DNA from: Maritalea myrionectae DSM 19524
GTDB taxonomy: Bacteria > Pseudomonadota > Alphaproteobacteria > Rhizobiales > Devosiaceae
Assembly (NCBI RefSeq): GCF_000423365.1
Contig: NZ_AUHV01000004.1
Span: 310,001 to 374,000, forward strand
DNA: 64,000 bases
Direction of reading: 5' to 3'
Below the pieces are notes generated by a model that was given only the letters and a program-made list of their open reading frames with translations, was not told the origin of the DNA and made no database searches. Of this stretch, positions 1 through 9,483 are shown in pieces; within the stretch, counting starts at the first letter, position 1, and the number at the start of each line of letters is the position of its first letter. The position numbers and the translations under genes are program-made.

Positions 1-1
1 C

Positions 2-3000
2 CAAGACCCGACCAGCAAAGCCTATCTCGCTGAAGCGGTGCATCATTTTGAAGGTGCGTTTGATCCCGATGCGATGCTGAAAGCTGCGCAAAAGATTTTC
101 GATCGGCACGAGATTTACCGCACTGTCTTTTTTGAAGAACAGGGAGAACCTGTTCAGCAGATTCTGCCGCATCACCAGGTTGACTATCCCAGCATTGATG
201 CCACGCACATTGTGCCTGACGCGCGAGAGGATTTTATCAAGCAGACATTTGCCGAAGTTCTGCCGGGCATTTTTGATTTGGGCGAACTGCCCTTGGCACG
301 TTTTGCTTTGATCAAATTTTCCGACGAGCACTACGCCTTACTGCATCAGGAACATCACATTGTGCATGATGGATGGGGCGGTTCAGAATTCACGGCCGAA
401 CTGATGGGCTGGTATCATCATTTTGCGACACCTGATTACGAATTCGCGCCAGCTGATGTGCCGCAATATTCGGATTTTTTGCTGACCCAGTCAAAATGGC
501 TCGCCTCGCCGGATGCGGAACGCCAAAGAGCCTATTGGGTTGAACAACTTGCAGATGCGCCCCGTGCTGTGCCGATTTTTGGCAAGAAATCGACGCGTCT
601 GGGCTTTGAAGGTGGTTATGAACGCATCGACTTCACCCGCGCTGAGTGGTGCAAATGTGAGGAGATTTGCCGCGAAATAGGTGTGACGCCTTTTGGTTTC
701 ACCTCGGCGGTGTTGAACCTGATGCTTTGGCAATATTCGGGCGAGCGGGACATTGTTTTTGGTGCGCCATTTGCCAACCGAAATTGGCTGAATAGCCAAT
801 CAATCCTCGGCATGTTGGTGAACACATTGGTGCTTCGCGCAAAAATTGATCCAGACCAAGATGCGCTTTCATTTATTCAGGAAACGCAAAAGACAATTGA
901 TGCCGCCTATGCCAATCAGGAAATGCCCTTTGGCACTGTGGTAGAAGCGCTCAATCCAGATCGTTTTGGCGGGCAGAATCCGCTGTTCAATGTGTTGCTT
1001 GGCTTTCACGACACACCGATTGATGTGGACGACATAGTTGGGCTGCGCTGGCGCAAAGATGAAACGGTGATTTCGCAAACCACAAAGTTTGATTTGGACT
1101 GTCTTGTAGTCAACCGCGACAGCCATTTCACGGACAACGACATGGTTTCGTTTCTCTGGGAATATCGCAGTGATATTTATGATGCTTCAGAAATTCGCCA
1201 CTTTGTTGAGAGCTTCAAAAAGGTGTTCTTGGCGCTTTGTGAAGCGCAGCACATGGCCATTGCCGATGTGCCGAGCCTGACGGTTGAACATAAGGATATA
1301 CTGCTGTTCGATTGGGGACGTGGCCACGATGTGCCAGCCCATGTGCGGGCGCAGCTCGATGGCACGAGCTTTATTGACGCGCTCAACGAACAACTGAAGA
1401 CCCAAGGTGATCACATTGCGTTGCGGGCGGGCCACGAGGCGATGAGCTATCGCCAATTGGATGAACGATCCGACGCGTTGGCTTCCGCGCTTGAAAACAA
1501 GGTGCAGCCGAATGACCGCGTGGCAATTTATGCGGCGCGTGGCATGGCCCAAATTGTGGCAATGGTTGCGGTGCAGAAGTTGCAGGCCACCATTGTTTGC
1601 CTTGATCCCTCTCTGCCCGATGGGCGTGTTGAGCATATGTTGCGCGACAGTGCGCCGAGCATTGTGCTTTGGGAGGGCGCATTGCCGCCGCAAGCTCAAC
1701 CTTTCGAATGCAAGGCGATCAGCGAGGCAATTGCTTCAGATACTGGTTTTGCCAACCAGGCGGCTCAAGATGGGCAGTTGGCTTACGTGAATTACACATC
1801 AGGCTCTACCGGACAGCCCAAGGGTGTAGAGATTTATGCCAACAGTTTGTTAGACGAATGTGCGCACCTGATGTCGATTATGGAGCTAGATGCTCAATCA
1901 CGCGGTGTCAGCCTTTCTCACACAGGCTTTGATGCCTATCATGGCGAGATTTGGCCCTTGTTGCTTGCAGGCGGCAGCATTTCTCTGATTGCGGATCAAG
2001 AGCGAGATGATTTGAGTCGCTTGATGCAGTTGATGCGGGAGCACCAGATCAGCGTAGCCTGCTTGCCAACCGGGTTGCTGGAAGAGGCCATCAACAGCGA
2101 TGTAGCTTGGCCGGATAGCTTGAAAGTTCTGGCAGCTGGCGGAGATCGGCTGTCGGCAGTTCGTTTGCCTGTCGGATTTGATGCGAAACTGCTTAATCTT
2201 TACGGCCCGACTGAAACCACCATTGATGCGACATTTTATAAAGTGCCACGCGATGAGCGTGAAGCACCGCCGATTGGGCGACCGGCCGCTTACACAAATG
2301 CTTTGGTGATGGACGGTGGACGGCTTTGCCCGATTGGCGCACCGGGAGAATTGGTGATCGGGGGCACGGGCATTGCCAAGGGTTACCGCAATTTACCGAC
2401 TGAAACCGCCAAGTCTTTTGTGCAGTTCGCCGAATGGCCGAATGAACGATTTTATCGCACTGGAGACAAAGTGCGATGGCGCCATGATGGGCAGTTGGAG
2501 TTTTTGGGGCGCATTGATGACGAAATCCAATTGCGGGGCTATCGGATTGCGCCCGCAGAGATTGTGAATAATTTGCAGAGCCATGCTGACGTGGCACAAG
2601 CCGCAGTTGCGGTGAAAAACGGATCGCTTTGTGCTTATGTGACGGTGGCAGGCACAATCGATGAAGACAAGCTGACACGTCACCTTAAAGCGCAGATGGC
2701 CAAAGTGTTGCCGAAATATATGGTGCCCAACACAATTATGGTGTTGGACCGTCTGCCGCTGACGCCGCAGGGCAAGGTGGACGTGAAAGCGCTGCCAGAA
2801 ACGATCAGCCAGACCGCGCGGTTCATTGCACCAGAAACGCCAACCGAAAAAGAATTGCATGCGCTTTGGTGCGTGGCGCTCAATATCGAACAACTCAGCA
2901 TTGCAGATAATTTCTTCACGGTGGGTGGGCATTCGCTCTTGGCCATTCGGTTGATCGGGCGCATTCGTGATCAGTTCAATGTCGAACTCAAGGTGAATGA

Positions 3001-3106
3001 CTTTTTCGACCATGCGACCGTGCAAGATTTAGCTGAATACATTGATCTCATTCAGAGCAGTCTCGCCGAACCTGAATCTGACTATCAATTTGATGGTGAG
3101 TTCTAA
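2..3106 (+). CDS. Non-ribosomal peptide synthetase, C-A-T module (5' end outside window)
   Basis: One NRPS elongation module that activates an amino acid and condenses it onto an upstream peptidyl chain. The frame is open to the left edge (it begins QDPTSKAYLAEA, which is the C1/C2 part of a condensation domain), so the start and any earlier domains lie outside. The condensation motif HHIVHDG is near nt 353-373, the adenylation core TSGSTGQPKG near nt 1795-1824, A5 is NLYGPTE, and the carrier-protein motif GGHSLL is near nt 2925-2942. By eye the specificity residues read D-A-G-C-L-A-L-I-D-K, which I cannot assign to an amino acid. The C-terminus is acidic and aromatic (SDYQFDGEF), which resembles the short motif bound by TubC-type docking domains such as the one that opens the next protein. 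The stop overlaps the next start as TAATG, so the two are probably translationally coupled. Confidence 0.93.
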   Translation, partial: QDPTSKAYLAEAVHHFEGAFDPDAMLKAAQKIFDRHEIYRTVFFEEQGEPVQQILPHHQVDYPSIDATHIVPDAREDFIKQTFAEVLPGIFDLGELPLARFALIKFSDEHYALLHQEHHIVHDGWGGSEFTAELMGWYHHFATPDYEFAPADVPQYSDFLLTQSKWLASPDAERQRAYWVEQLADAPRAVPIFGKKSTRLGFEGGYERIDFTRAEWCKCEEICREIGVTPFGFTSAVLNLMLWQYSGERDIVFGAPFANRNWLNSQSILGMLVNTLVLRAKIDPDQDALSFIQETQKTIDAAYANQEMPFGTVVEALNPDRFGGQNPLFNVLLGFHDTPIDVDDIVGLRWRKDETVISQTTKFDLDCLVVNRDSHFTDNDMVSFLWEYRSDIYDASEIRHFVESFKKVFLALCEAQHMAIADVPSLTVEHKDILLFDWGRGHDVPAHVRAQLDGTSFIDALNEQLKTQGDHIALRAGHEAMSYRQLDERSDALASALENKVQPNDRVAIYAARGMAQIVAMVAVQKLQATIVCLDPSLPDGRVEHMLRDSAPSIVLWEGALPPQAQPFECKAISEAIASDTGFANQAAQDGQLAYVNYTSGSTGQPKGVEIYANSLLDECAHLMSIMELDAQSRGVSLSHTGFDAYHGEIWPLLLAGGSISLIADQERDDLSRLMQLMREHQISVACLPTGLLEEAINSDVAWPDSLKVLAAGGDRLSAVRLPVGFDAKLLNLYGPTETTIDATFYKVPRDEREAPPIGRPAAYTNALVMDGGRLCPIGAPGELVIGGTGIAKGYRNLPTETAKSFVQFAEWPNERFYRTGDKVRWRHDGQLEFLGRIDDEIQLRGYRIAPAEIVNNLQSHADVAQAAVAVKNGSLCAYVTVAGTIDEDKLTRHLKAQMAKVLPKYMVPNTIMVLDRLPLTPQGKVDVKALPETISQTARFIAPETPTEKELHALWCVALNIEQLSIADNFFTVGGHSLLAIRLIGRIRDQFNVELKVNDFFDHATVQDLAEYIDLIQSSLAEPESDYQFDGEF

Positions 3107-6100
3107 TGGTTCTTGAGCTTTTGCGGCAAGCCAAGGCAGAAGGTATTCAGCTTTATGTGGAAGCTGGGAAACTAAAATTTCGGGCGCGTACCCAACCGCC
3201 GAGCGATGATCTTCGCCAAGCGATTATGGGCCACAAATCAGATTTGATCGCTTTTTTTGAAGATCATACCCCTTCACAACAAAACGAGGGTCCACTCGCC
3301 GAAAACCCGATGGCTGCTGCCCCCTTATCTCAAACGCAACGGCGTGTTTTTTATCAAGAAACAGCGTTTGATCTGCAAGATACCTATGTGTTGCGGGCGG
3401 CCTATCGCTTTGACGGGCAGCTGGACGCCCAGCGGCTACAACGGGCGCTTAATGACATTTTAGATCGGCACACGATTTTACGTTCCCAATTTACACTTGA
3501 TGATGCGGGCGAAGCGACGCAAACGCCCCTCGCCGATGTGGAACTCGCATTGGATGTTCAAGATGATTTAGACTTTGACACATGGCTGACGGCGCAAATG
3601 GCCGTTCCGCTGGATATCGGCAACGGCATGGTTTGCTATGCGGGGCTGTTGCGGCATCAAGACGCAAGCTATCTGTTTTTTGCCTTCCATCATTTGGTAT
3701 TTGACGGCTGGTCGTTTGATTGTTTTTACAAAGAACTGTCAGCGCTTTACGGCATCAATGAAGGACAAAACCTTCCAGAACTTCCCTTTCAATATGGCGA
3801 CTTTGCGCGGTGGCAGGGCGGCAAAGACTGGTCGAACAAAAGCCGTCAATATTGGCAGGAACAGCTAGACGGCGCGTCAATTCTAAACACCATCAAACCC
3901 GATCATGCCCGCCCGTCGCAAGCAAGTTTTTCTGGCCGCCTTCTAACTGTTCCGGTTGAACGAAAAAGCTTGGATGGACTGCGCGCTTTGGCGCGAGAAT
4001 GTGAATGCAGCCTCTATTCGGTGATGTTGGCTGCATTTTGTGTGGTGGTGGTGCGATATAGCCAGACGGAGGACTGCGTGATTGGCACGCCTGTGGCAGG
4101 TCGGCGAGGCGCAAAACTTGATGATTTGATTGGCTTTTTCGCCAATATGGTGCCGCTGCGGGTACAGACAGATCATCAATTGAGCTTTCGCGACCTTATC
4201 CGCCGTGTGCACAAAACCAATTTGGCTGCGCAGGCCCATCAGGACTTGCACTTTGAGCGGATTATCGACCAGCTTGGCTTTGCGGGTGAAGCGAGTTTTA
4301 CGCCCCTCACCCAGTTGATCTTTTCACTCGCTGAAGAAGCTGAAACTTGCCCAATATTGGATGGAAAAAAGGGCGCCCGGATTGACCTTGATGCGTACCA
4401 TCTTGGATTTGAAATCGAACTACATTTAACTGGCACGTCAGACGGCGGCCTAGTTGCCAATTGGCTTTATGCGGACAGGCTATTTGAGCAAGAAACCATT
4501 GAATCCATTGCCCAAACATATGCTTATGCCTTGGAATGTTTGACAAGCGAACCTGACCAGAAGCTCGCCAAGGTGGCCCTTGTTGCGCCTGAACTTCAGG
4601 AAAACTGGGATGCTATCAACAGCGTATCTGCCCCCTATCCCCTTAAACTAGGTTTTGCAGATCTATTTGAAAAGCAGGTTGAGAAAACACCAGACGCAAA
4701 CGCCTGCGCTTGGCTGGGCAAAGATGGTGCTGTTCAACAGCTGAGTTATGCCGATCTGAACGCACGTGCCAATGGACTGGCTTCCCAATTGATCGCGAAT
4801 GGTGCGCAAGTGGGCAGCAGAGTGGGCATTTTTGTTGGTCATGAAGCCGACAATTTGATTGCTTTGATTGCCGTGCAAAAATTCGGTGGCGCCTATGTCG
4901 TGCTGGATAGCAATAATCCGGCAGCACGCAATGAGCAGATTATTCAGGATACGGAATGTACCCATTTGATCGGGACGGCGCAGCAATTTGTGGATTTCCC
5001 TCAAACTATATGCGTTGAACCTGACGGACGAAATGAGGCGCAAAGTCCGAGCCGAGCCGGCAACGGTTGGCATAGTGAAATGCTCGCGGTATTTGTGTTC
5101 ACGTCCGGTTCAACGGGCAGACCAAAAGGCTCGGCGTTGCCCGCCAGTGCGCTGACCAATCTGATTTTTGCCAGCAAGGAGCGGCTTGGTTTTGCATCCG
5201 GACAATGTTTCGGCGTGGCCTCCACCCTCACCTTTGACGCACATCTTTTCGAGATTTATGTCGCGCTGGCCTTTGGCGGGGCCATTGCACTGTTTGAACC
5301 AACACGGTTTCGTGACGGAAAACTGCTGAACCAAGATCAAGAACTGCTCGCGGTTGATTATTTGTTCGCCACACCAACGACTTGGCAATATCTGCTTGAT
5401 GATGGCTGGTGCCCCAAGGCTCAACAGACGATCATTTCCGGTGGCGAAGCTCTTTCAGACCAGCTTAAATCCAAACTGTATACCGCCAATCGTGATATAT
5501 GTCTGATCAATATCTACGGCCCGTGTGAATGCACCGGTTATGTTTTGGCGTCTACGCTGAGCGACGGTGAAGACGTGCATGTTGGCGAGCCGCTGCCGAA
5601 TACTGGTGCCCATGTGCTTGATGCATATGGTAACCCTTGCCCAGCCCATTGCGAAGGCGAATTGGTGCTGTCGGGCGCACAAGTGGGTCTGTATTACCTA
5701 AACAATGAGAGGCTGACGGCAGAACGGTTTGGCAAGCTTAATGTTGGTGGACGGACTGTGCGGACCTATGCCACGGGCGATGTGGCGAAACGATGCGCTG
5801 ATGGGACGATCAAAATCATTGGTCGCCGTGACTTCCAGGTTAAAATTAACGGTGTGCGTATTGAACTGGAAGAAGTTGAAACGGCACTGATGCATCATGA
5901 AGCAGTGAGCCAGGCAGCCGTTATTGCAAACGCTTTGCCTGATGGCAGCAAACAACTGCTGGCTTATGTTCAAACGACACTTGAACCTGTGCAAGCCAGC
6001 AGCGTTTTGACCAGATTTCTCGCAGAGAACCTGCCGCCAAGCTTTATGCCTGCGCACTATATTCTGCTTGATGAAATGCCTTTGACCAGCAGTGGCAAAA

Positions 6101-9100
6101 TCAACCGGAAAGCACTGCCCGCAGCGGATATTACGCAGGAGGTACAGCTAGGCACTGCGCCGCGCAATCGGGCTGAGCAAGACTTGTGCGCGTTATGGAG
6201 CAAGCTGCTCGAGCGCGATGTTGTTGACGTGCGCGCCAGCTTTTTCGCTCTCGGTGGCTATTCGCTTTTGGCCATCAAGATGCTCAATCAGGTCAATAAG
6301 CATTTTGGCAGTCAACTCGCTCTACGGGATGTGATCAAAAATCTGACGATAGAGGCAATCGCCTCAGCATTGGATGCCAACCAAACGAACGCTGGCGCGG
6401 TATCGACTAATATTGAACGGCAAGATTTGTCGCAGCCACTGCCCCTCTCCTTTTCTCAGGAACGCATGTGGGCAATTGACCAAATTGATGCCCACGGTCG
6501 GTTCTACACCATACCCTTAGTGTTTGAGATTGATGGCGAATTTGATCTCGACAGGTTAGCAGCTTTCTTTGATCAGTTTGTCGAAGAAAATCCAATTTTA
6601 CATACGACCTATCTGCAAAAAGCTGATCATGCCTATCAGCAAGTATTGCCCTTTAAACCTGGGGTTCTAAGCGTTTCAGACATGCGCCAAAGCCAAGACA
6701 TGCCATCGCACTTGGCTGATTTGGAAGATCGGATTTTAAACGCGCCATTTGACTTATCCTCGGGGCAGATTTTCCGCGCGGCGCTGGCGATTTTGAGTGA
6801 AGAGAAATCGCGTCTGTTTATTGCGGTGCACCATATTGCGTTTGATGGCAAGTCTGTTGGTATTTTCATTGACCAGCTTAAGGCGTTTTTCAACGGTTCC
6901 AGCCAAGTGGCGGATGCCAATTTGAATTTTGCAGACATCGCGGTTTGGCAACATGATCATTATGATGGCGACCAAGATCTTGCTTATTGGGTAGACCGGT
7001 TGGAGGACGCGCCGCAATTGCATCAATTGCCATTGGATGCGGCGCGACCCGCGCAGCCTTCGCATAAGGGGCAAACGATTAGCGCTGCACTGAGTGAGGA
7101 GGTTTCAAGCAAGCTTGACGCTCTCGCGGCGCGACTAGGTGTGACCGAATTCGCCACCCTGTTTGACGCATTCGCGGCCTATCTCTGCCATGTGCAGGGG
7201 CAAGCTGATATCGTGATCGGCACAGCAGTGGCCAACCGTGAGCGTGACGCGTTTGAGGGCATCATCGGCAATTTCGTCAATTCTGTCGCGTTGCGGGTGC
7301 AACCTGACTTTTCCGCTTCCTTCAGTGATTTTCTACGTGCCGCCCATGCACAATTTCAAGAAGATATGGCGCACCAATCGCTGCCGTTTGAAAAGCTGGT
7401 TGACCGCCTTCAGCCTGGCCGCAGCTTTGCACATAGTCCGATTTTCCAAATCATGATGGTGCAGGACAATAGCGAGAGCGGTGCAATAGATTTGGGCGGT
7501 GCGCAAATGCGGATGATTGATCCGGTTGAGACTGAGGCCAAATTTGATTTGTCTGTGGGTGTTCGCCGCGGCGATGTGATCAGCTTCAATATCAATTTTG
7601 CGACCGATATTTTTGACGCATCACGAATTCAAAATTTGACCGAAGGTTTTGTTGATTTTCTTGAAAAAGCGGTTGCAGAACCGGCAGCGTCACTTGATCA
7701 ATTATTGCCACTAACGAAGTTGGAACCCGCTCTTTTCGGGCCTAAAGCTGACATTAATGCGACACCATTTATCGAGCGGTTTGCCTATTGGGTGCAAATG
7801 GAAGGCGACGCAACGGCCATTCGCTTTGAAGGCCAAAGCATCAGCTATGCCGAGTTAGATGCGGCGGCGGAACAATTGGCAGACAAACTAGCCTCCCATG
7901 AAATTGACGCAGGTAGTTTGGTGGGAGTTCATATCGCGCGCGGGCCGCGTATGATCGAGGCGATCCTTGCCGTTCATAAACTGGGTGCAGCCTACTTGCC
8001 GCTCGATCCGGGTTATCCTGAATCGCGATTGGCGCAGATTGTGGCGAGTGCGCGTCCGCATTTAATTGTTACTGAAGAGATCAATAGAGGCTTGGAAGCT
8101 CACCAATTTTCAGTTCGGGATCAGCAGTTTTATCAGGCATCTGATGCGCAATTGCCTGTGCAAGTCGCTACTGATGCGGCGTATGTGATTTATACGTCTG
8201 GTTCTACTGGTGCGCCAAAAGGCGTGGAAGTTGGGCATCGCAGCTTGTGCAATTATCTTGATGCCGTCGCCAGGCAATTTGAGATGGCGCGCGATGATCG
8301 TGTTTTGCAGGTGACCTCACTTAGTTTCGATATTGTAGTGACGGAAATTCTTGCGCCGCTGAGTATTGGCGCGAGTGTCGTGCTTACAGCGCCAGGGCAA
8401 GAGCTTGATGCGGCGTTCATTGCTGATTTGGTTGAGACAGAAGGCGTCAGCTTGGTGCAGATGGTGCCATCCATGCTATCGCTTTTGGTGGATCAAAACA
8501 GAAAATTTGTGACTGTCCGGCGTGTGCTTTGCGGTGGTGAGGCGAGCTCGACTGCACTATTTCAAACGGCAAAATCGACCTTCTCTAACGCTAAATTGAC
8601 CAATGTATATGGCCCGACAGAGGCCACTGTTTGGGCAAGCGCTTATGATTTTAGCGGAAATGAAACAGATGGCACCGTGTCCATTGGCGTGCCGCTACAA
8701 AACATCTCGTTTTATGTGCTGAACCAAAATCAGCGCCCTGTGAATGCTGGGAACAGAGGCGAACTCTATATTGGTGGCGATGCGCTCGCTTATGGCTATC
8801 TGCATGCGGATGAATTGACGCAAAAGGCGTTTGTTCAAATTCCGGGTTCTGCGCAGCGCCTATATAAGACGGGCGATCTGGTTCAGCAGCGACCGGACGG
8901 CACGTTCGCGTTTGTAGGACGCACCGACAGTCAGGTGAAAGTTCGCGGTTATCGTGTTGAGCTTGGAGAGATTGAGGCACAGTTGAACGCGCTTGGGGTG
9001 CAGCATGCTGTGTGCCAATTGCGTGATAATCGGTTGATCGCTTTTATTTCCAATGGAGAGCCAAACGCTCTGAGCGCTGAGCTGGCGCAGGTGTTGCCGG

Positions 9101-9483
9101 ATTACATGGTGCCCTCATTGATTATTCAGCTTGAACAATTTCCGCTGACCCCCAATGGCAAGATCGATCGGCGCGCGCTAGCAGACCTTGAAATTGGTAT
9201 GACGCCCGCCGCCACCGAAGAACCGCCGCAAGGTGAAGTTGAAGCCACCTTGGCGGAGATTTGGACCGATGTTTTGGGACTGGAAAATATTGGTCGCCAT
9301 GCGAACTTTTTCACCATTGGCGGACATTCCATGCTGGCCATTCGGGTGGTCACCATTTTGCGCGAAATGCTGGAAGAACATGTGGATGTGAAGGTGATTT
9401 TTGAACGGCCAACCATCGCCAGCCTAGCTGCATATTTAGAAGAATTTTACCTGCAAGACGAACTGGACGGGACGACACAATGA
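3106..9483 (+). CDS. Non-ribosomal peptide synthetase, docking-C-A-T-C-A-T (two modules)
   Basis: A 2125-aa protein that adds two residues. Residues 1-55 form a TubC-type beta-hairpin docking domain (LLRQAKAEGIQLYVEAGKL, then a Lys-Ser-Asp-Leu-Ile helix). Module 1 has condensation motif HHLVFDG (about residue 195), adenylation core TSGSTGRPKG (about 666) and carrier motif GGYSLL (about 1050). Module 2 has HHIAFDG (about 1242), TSGSTGAPKG (about 1697) and GGHSML (about 2073). The first specificity code reads D-A-F-F-I-G-I-G-Y-K, close to Ile/Val-type codes. Its A5 motif is unusual (NIYGPCEC instead of NxYGPTE). The second code reads D-I-T-Q-L-G-V-V-W-K, which is unassigned and has some likeness to glycine codes. 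There are no epimerisation or methylation domains. The ATG overlaps the previous stop, and the stop overlaps the next start as ATGA. Confidence 0.95.
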   Translation: MVLELLRQAKAEGIQLYVEAGKLKFRARTQPPSDDLRQAIMGHKSDLIAFFEDHTPSQQNEGPLAENPMAAAPLSQTQRRVFYQETAFDLQDTYVLRAAYRFDGQLDAQRLQRALNDILDRHTILRSQFTLDDAGEATQTPLADVELALDVQDDLDFDTWLTAQMAVPLDIGNGMVCYAGLLRHQDASYLFFAFHHLVFDGWSFDCFYKELSALYGINEGQNLPELPFQYGDFARWQGGKDWSNKSRQYWQEQLDGASILNTIKPDHARPSQASFSGRLLTVPVERKSLDGLRALARECECSLYSVMLAAFCVVVVRYSQTEDCVIGTPVAGRRGAKLDDLIGFFANMVPLRVQTDHQLSFRDLIRRVHKTNLAAQAHQDLHFERIIDQLGFAGEASFTPLTQLIFSLAEEAETCPILDGKKGARIDLDAYHLGFEIELHLTGTSDGGLVANWLYADRLFEQETIESIAQTYAYALECLTSEPDQKLAKVALVAPELQENWDAINSVSAPYPLKLGFADLFEKQVEKTPDANACAWLGKDGAVQQLSYADLNARANGLASQLIANGAQVGSRVGIFVGHEADNLIALIAVQKFGGAYVVLDSNNPAARNEQIIQDTECTHLIGTAQQFVDFPQTICVEPDGRNEAQSPSRAGNGWHSEMLAVFVFTSGSTGRPKGSALPASALTNLIFASKERLGFASGQCFGVASTLTFDAHLFEIYVALAFGGAIALFEPTRFRDGKLLNQDQELLAVDYLFATPTTWQYLLDDGWCPKAQQTIISGGEALSDQLKSKLYTANRDICLINIYGPCECTGYVLASTLSDGEDVHVGEPLPNTGAHVLDAYGNPCPAHCEGELVLSGAQVGLYYLNNERLTAERFGKLNVGGRTVRTYATGDVAKRCADGTIKIIGRRDFQVKINGVRIELEEVETALMHHEAVSQAAVIANALPDGSKQLLAYVQTTLEPVQASSVLTRFLAENLPPSFMPAHYILLDEMPLTSSGKINRKALPAADITQEVQLGTAPRNRAEQDLCALWSKLLERDVVDVRASFFALGGYSLLAIKMLNQVNKHFGSQLALRDVIKNLTIEAIASALDANQTNAGAVSTNIERQDLSQPLPLSFSQERMWAIDQIDAHGRFYTIPLVFEIDGEFDLDRLAAFFDQFVEENPILHTTYLQKADHAYQQVLPFKPGVLSVSDMRQSQDMPSHLADLEDRILNAPFDLSSGQIFRAALAILSEEKSRLFIAVHHIAFDGKSVGIFIDQLKAFFNGSSQVADANLNFADIAVWQHDHYDGDQDLAYWVDRLEDAPQLHQLPLDAARPAQPSHKGQTISAALSEEVSSKLDALAARLGVTEFATLFDAFAAYLCHVQGQADIVIGTAVANRERDAFEGIIGNFVNSVALRVQPDFSASFSDFLRAAHAQFQEDMAHQSLPFEKLVDRLQPGRSFAHSPIFQIMMVQDNSESGAIDLGGAQMRMIDPVETEAKFDLSVGVRRGDVISFNINFATDIFDASRIQNLTEGFVDFLEKAVAEPAASLDQLLPLTKLEPALFGPKADINATPFIERFAYWVQMEGDATAIRFEGQSISYAELDAAAEQLADKLASHEIDAGSLVGVHIARGPRMIEAILAVHKLGAAYLPLDPGYPESRLAQIVASARPHLIVTEEINRGLEAHQFSVRDQQFYQASDAQLPVQVATDAAYVIYTSGSTGAPKGVEVGHRSLCNYLDAVARQFEMARDDRVLQVTSLSFDIVVTEILAPLSIGASVVLTAPGQELDAAFIADLVETEGVSLVQMVPSMLSLLVDQNRKFVTVRRVLCGGEASSTALFQTAKSTFSNAKLTNVYGPTEATVWASAYDFSGNETDGTVSIGVPLQNISFYVLNQNQRPVNAGNRGELYIGGDALAYGYLHADELTQKAFVQIPGSAQRLYKTGDLVQQRPDGTFAFVGRTDSQVKVRGYRVELGEIEAQLNALGVQHAVCQLRDNRLIAFISNGEPNALSAELAQVLPDYMVPSLIIQLEQFPLTPNGKIDRRALADLEIGMTPAATEEPPQGEVEATLAEIWTDVLGLENIGRHANFFTIGGHSMLAIRVVTILREMLEEHVDVKVIFERPTIASLAAYLEEFYLQDELDGTTQ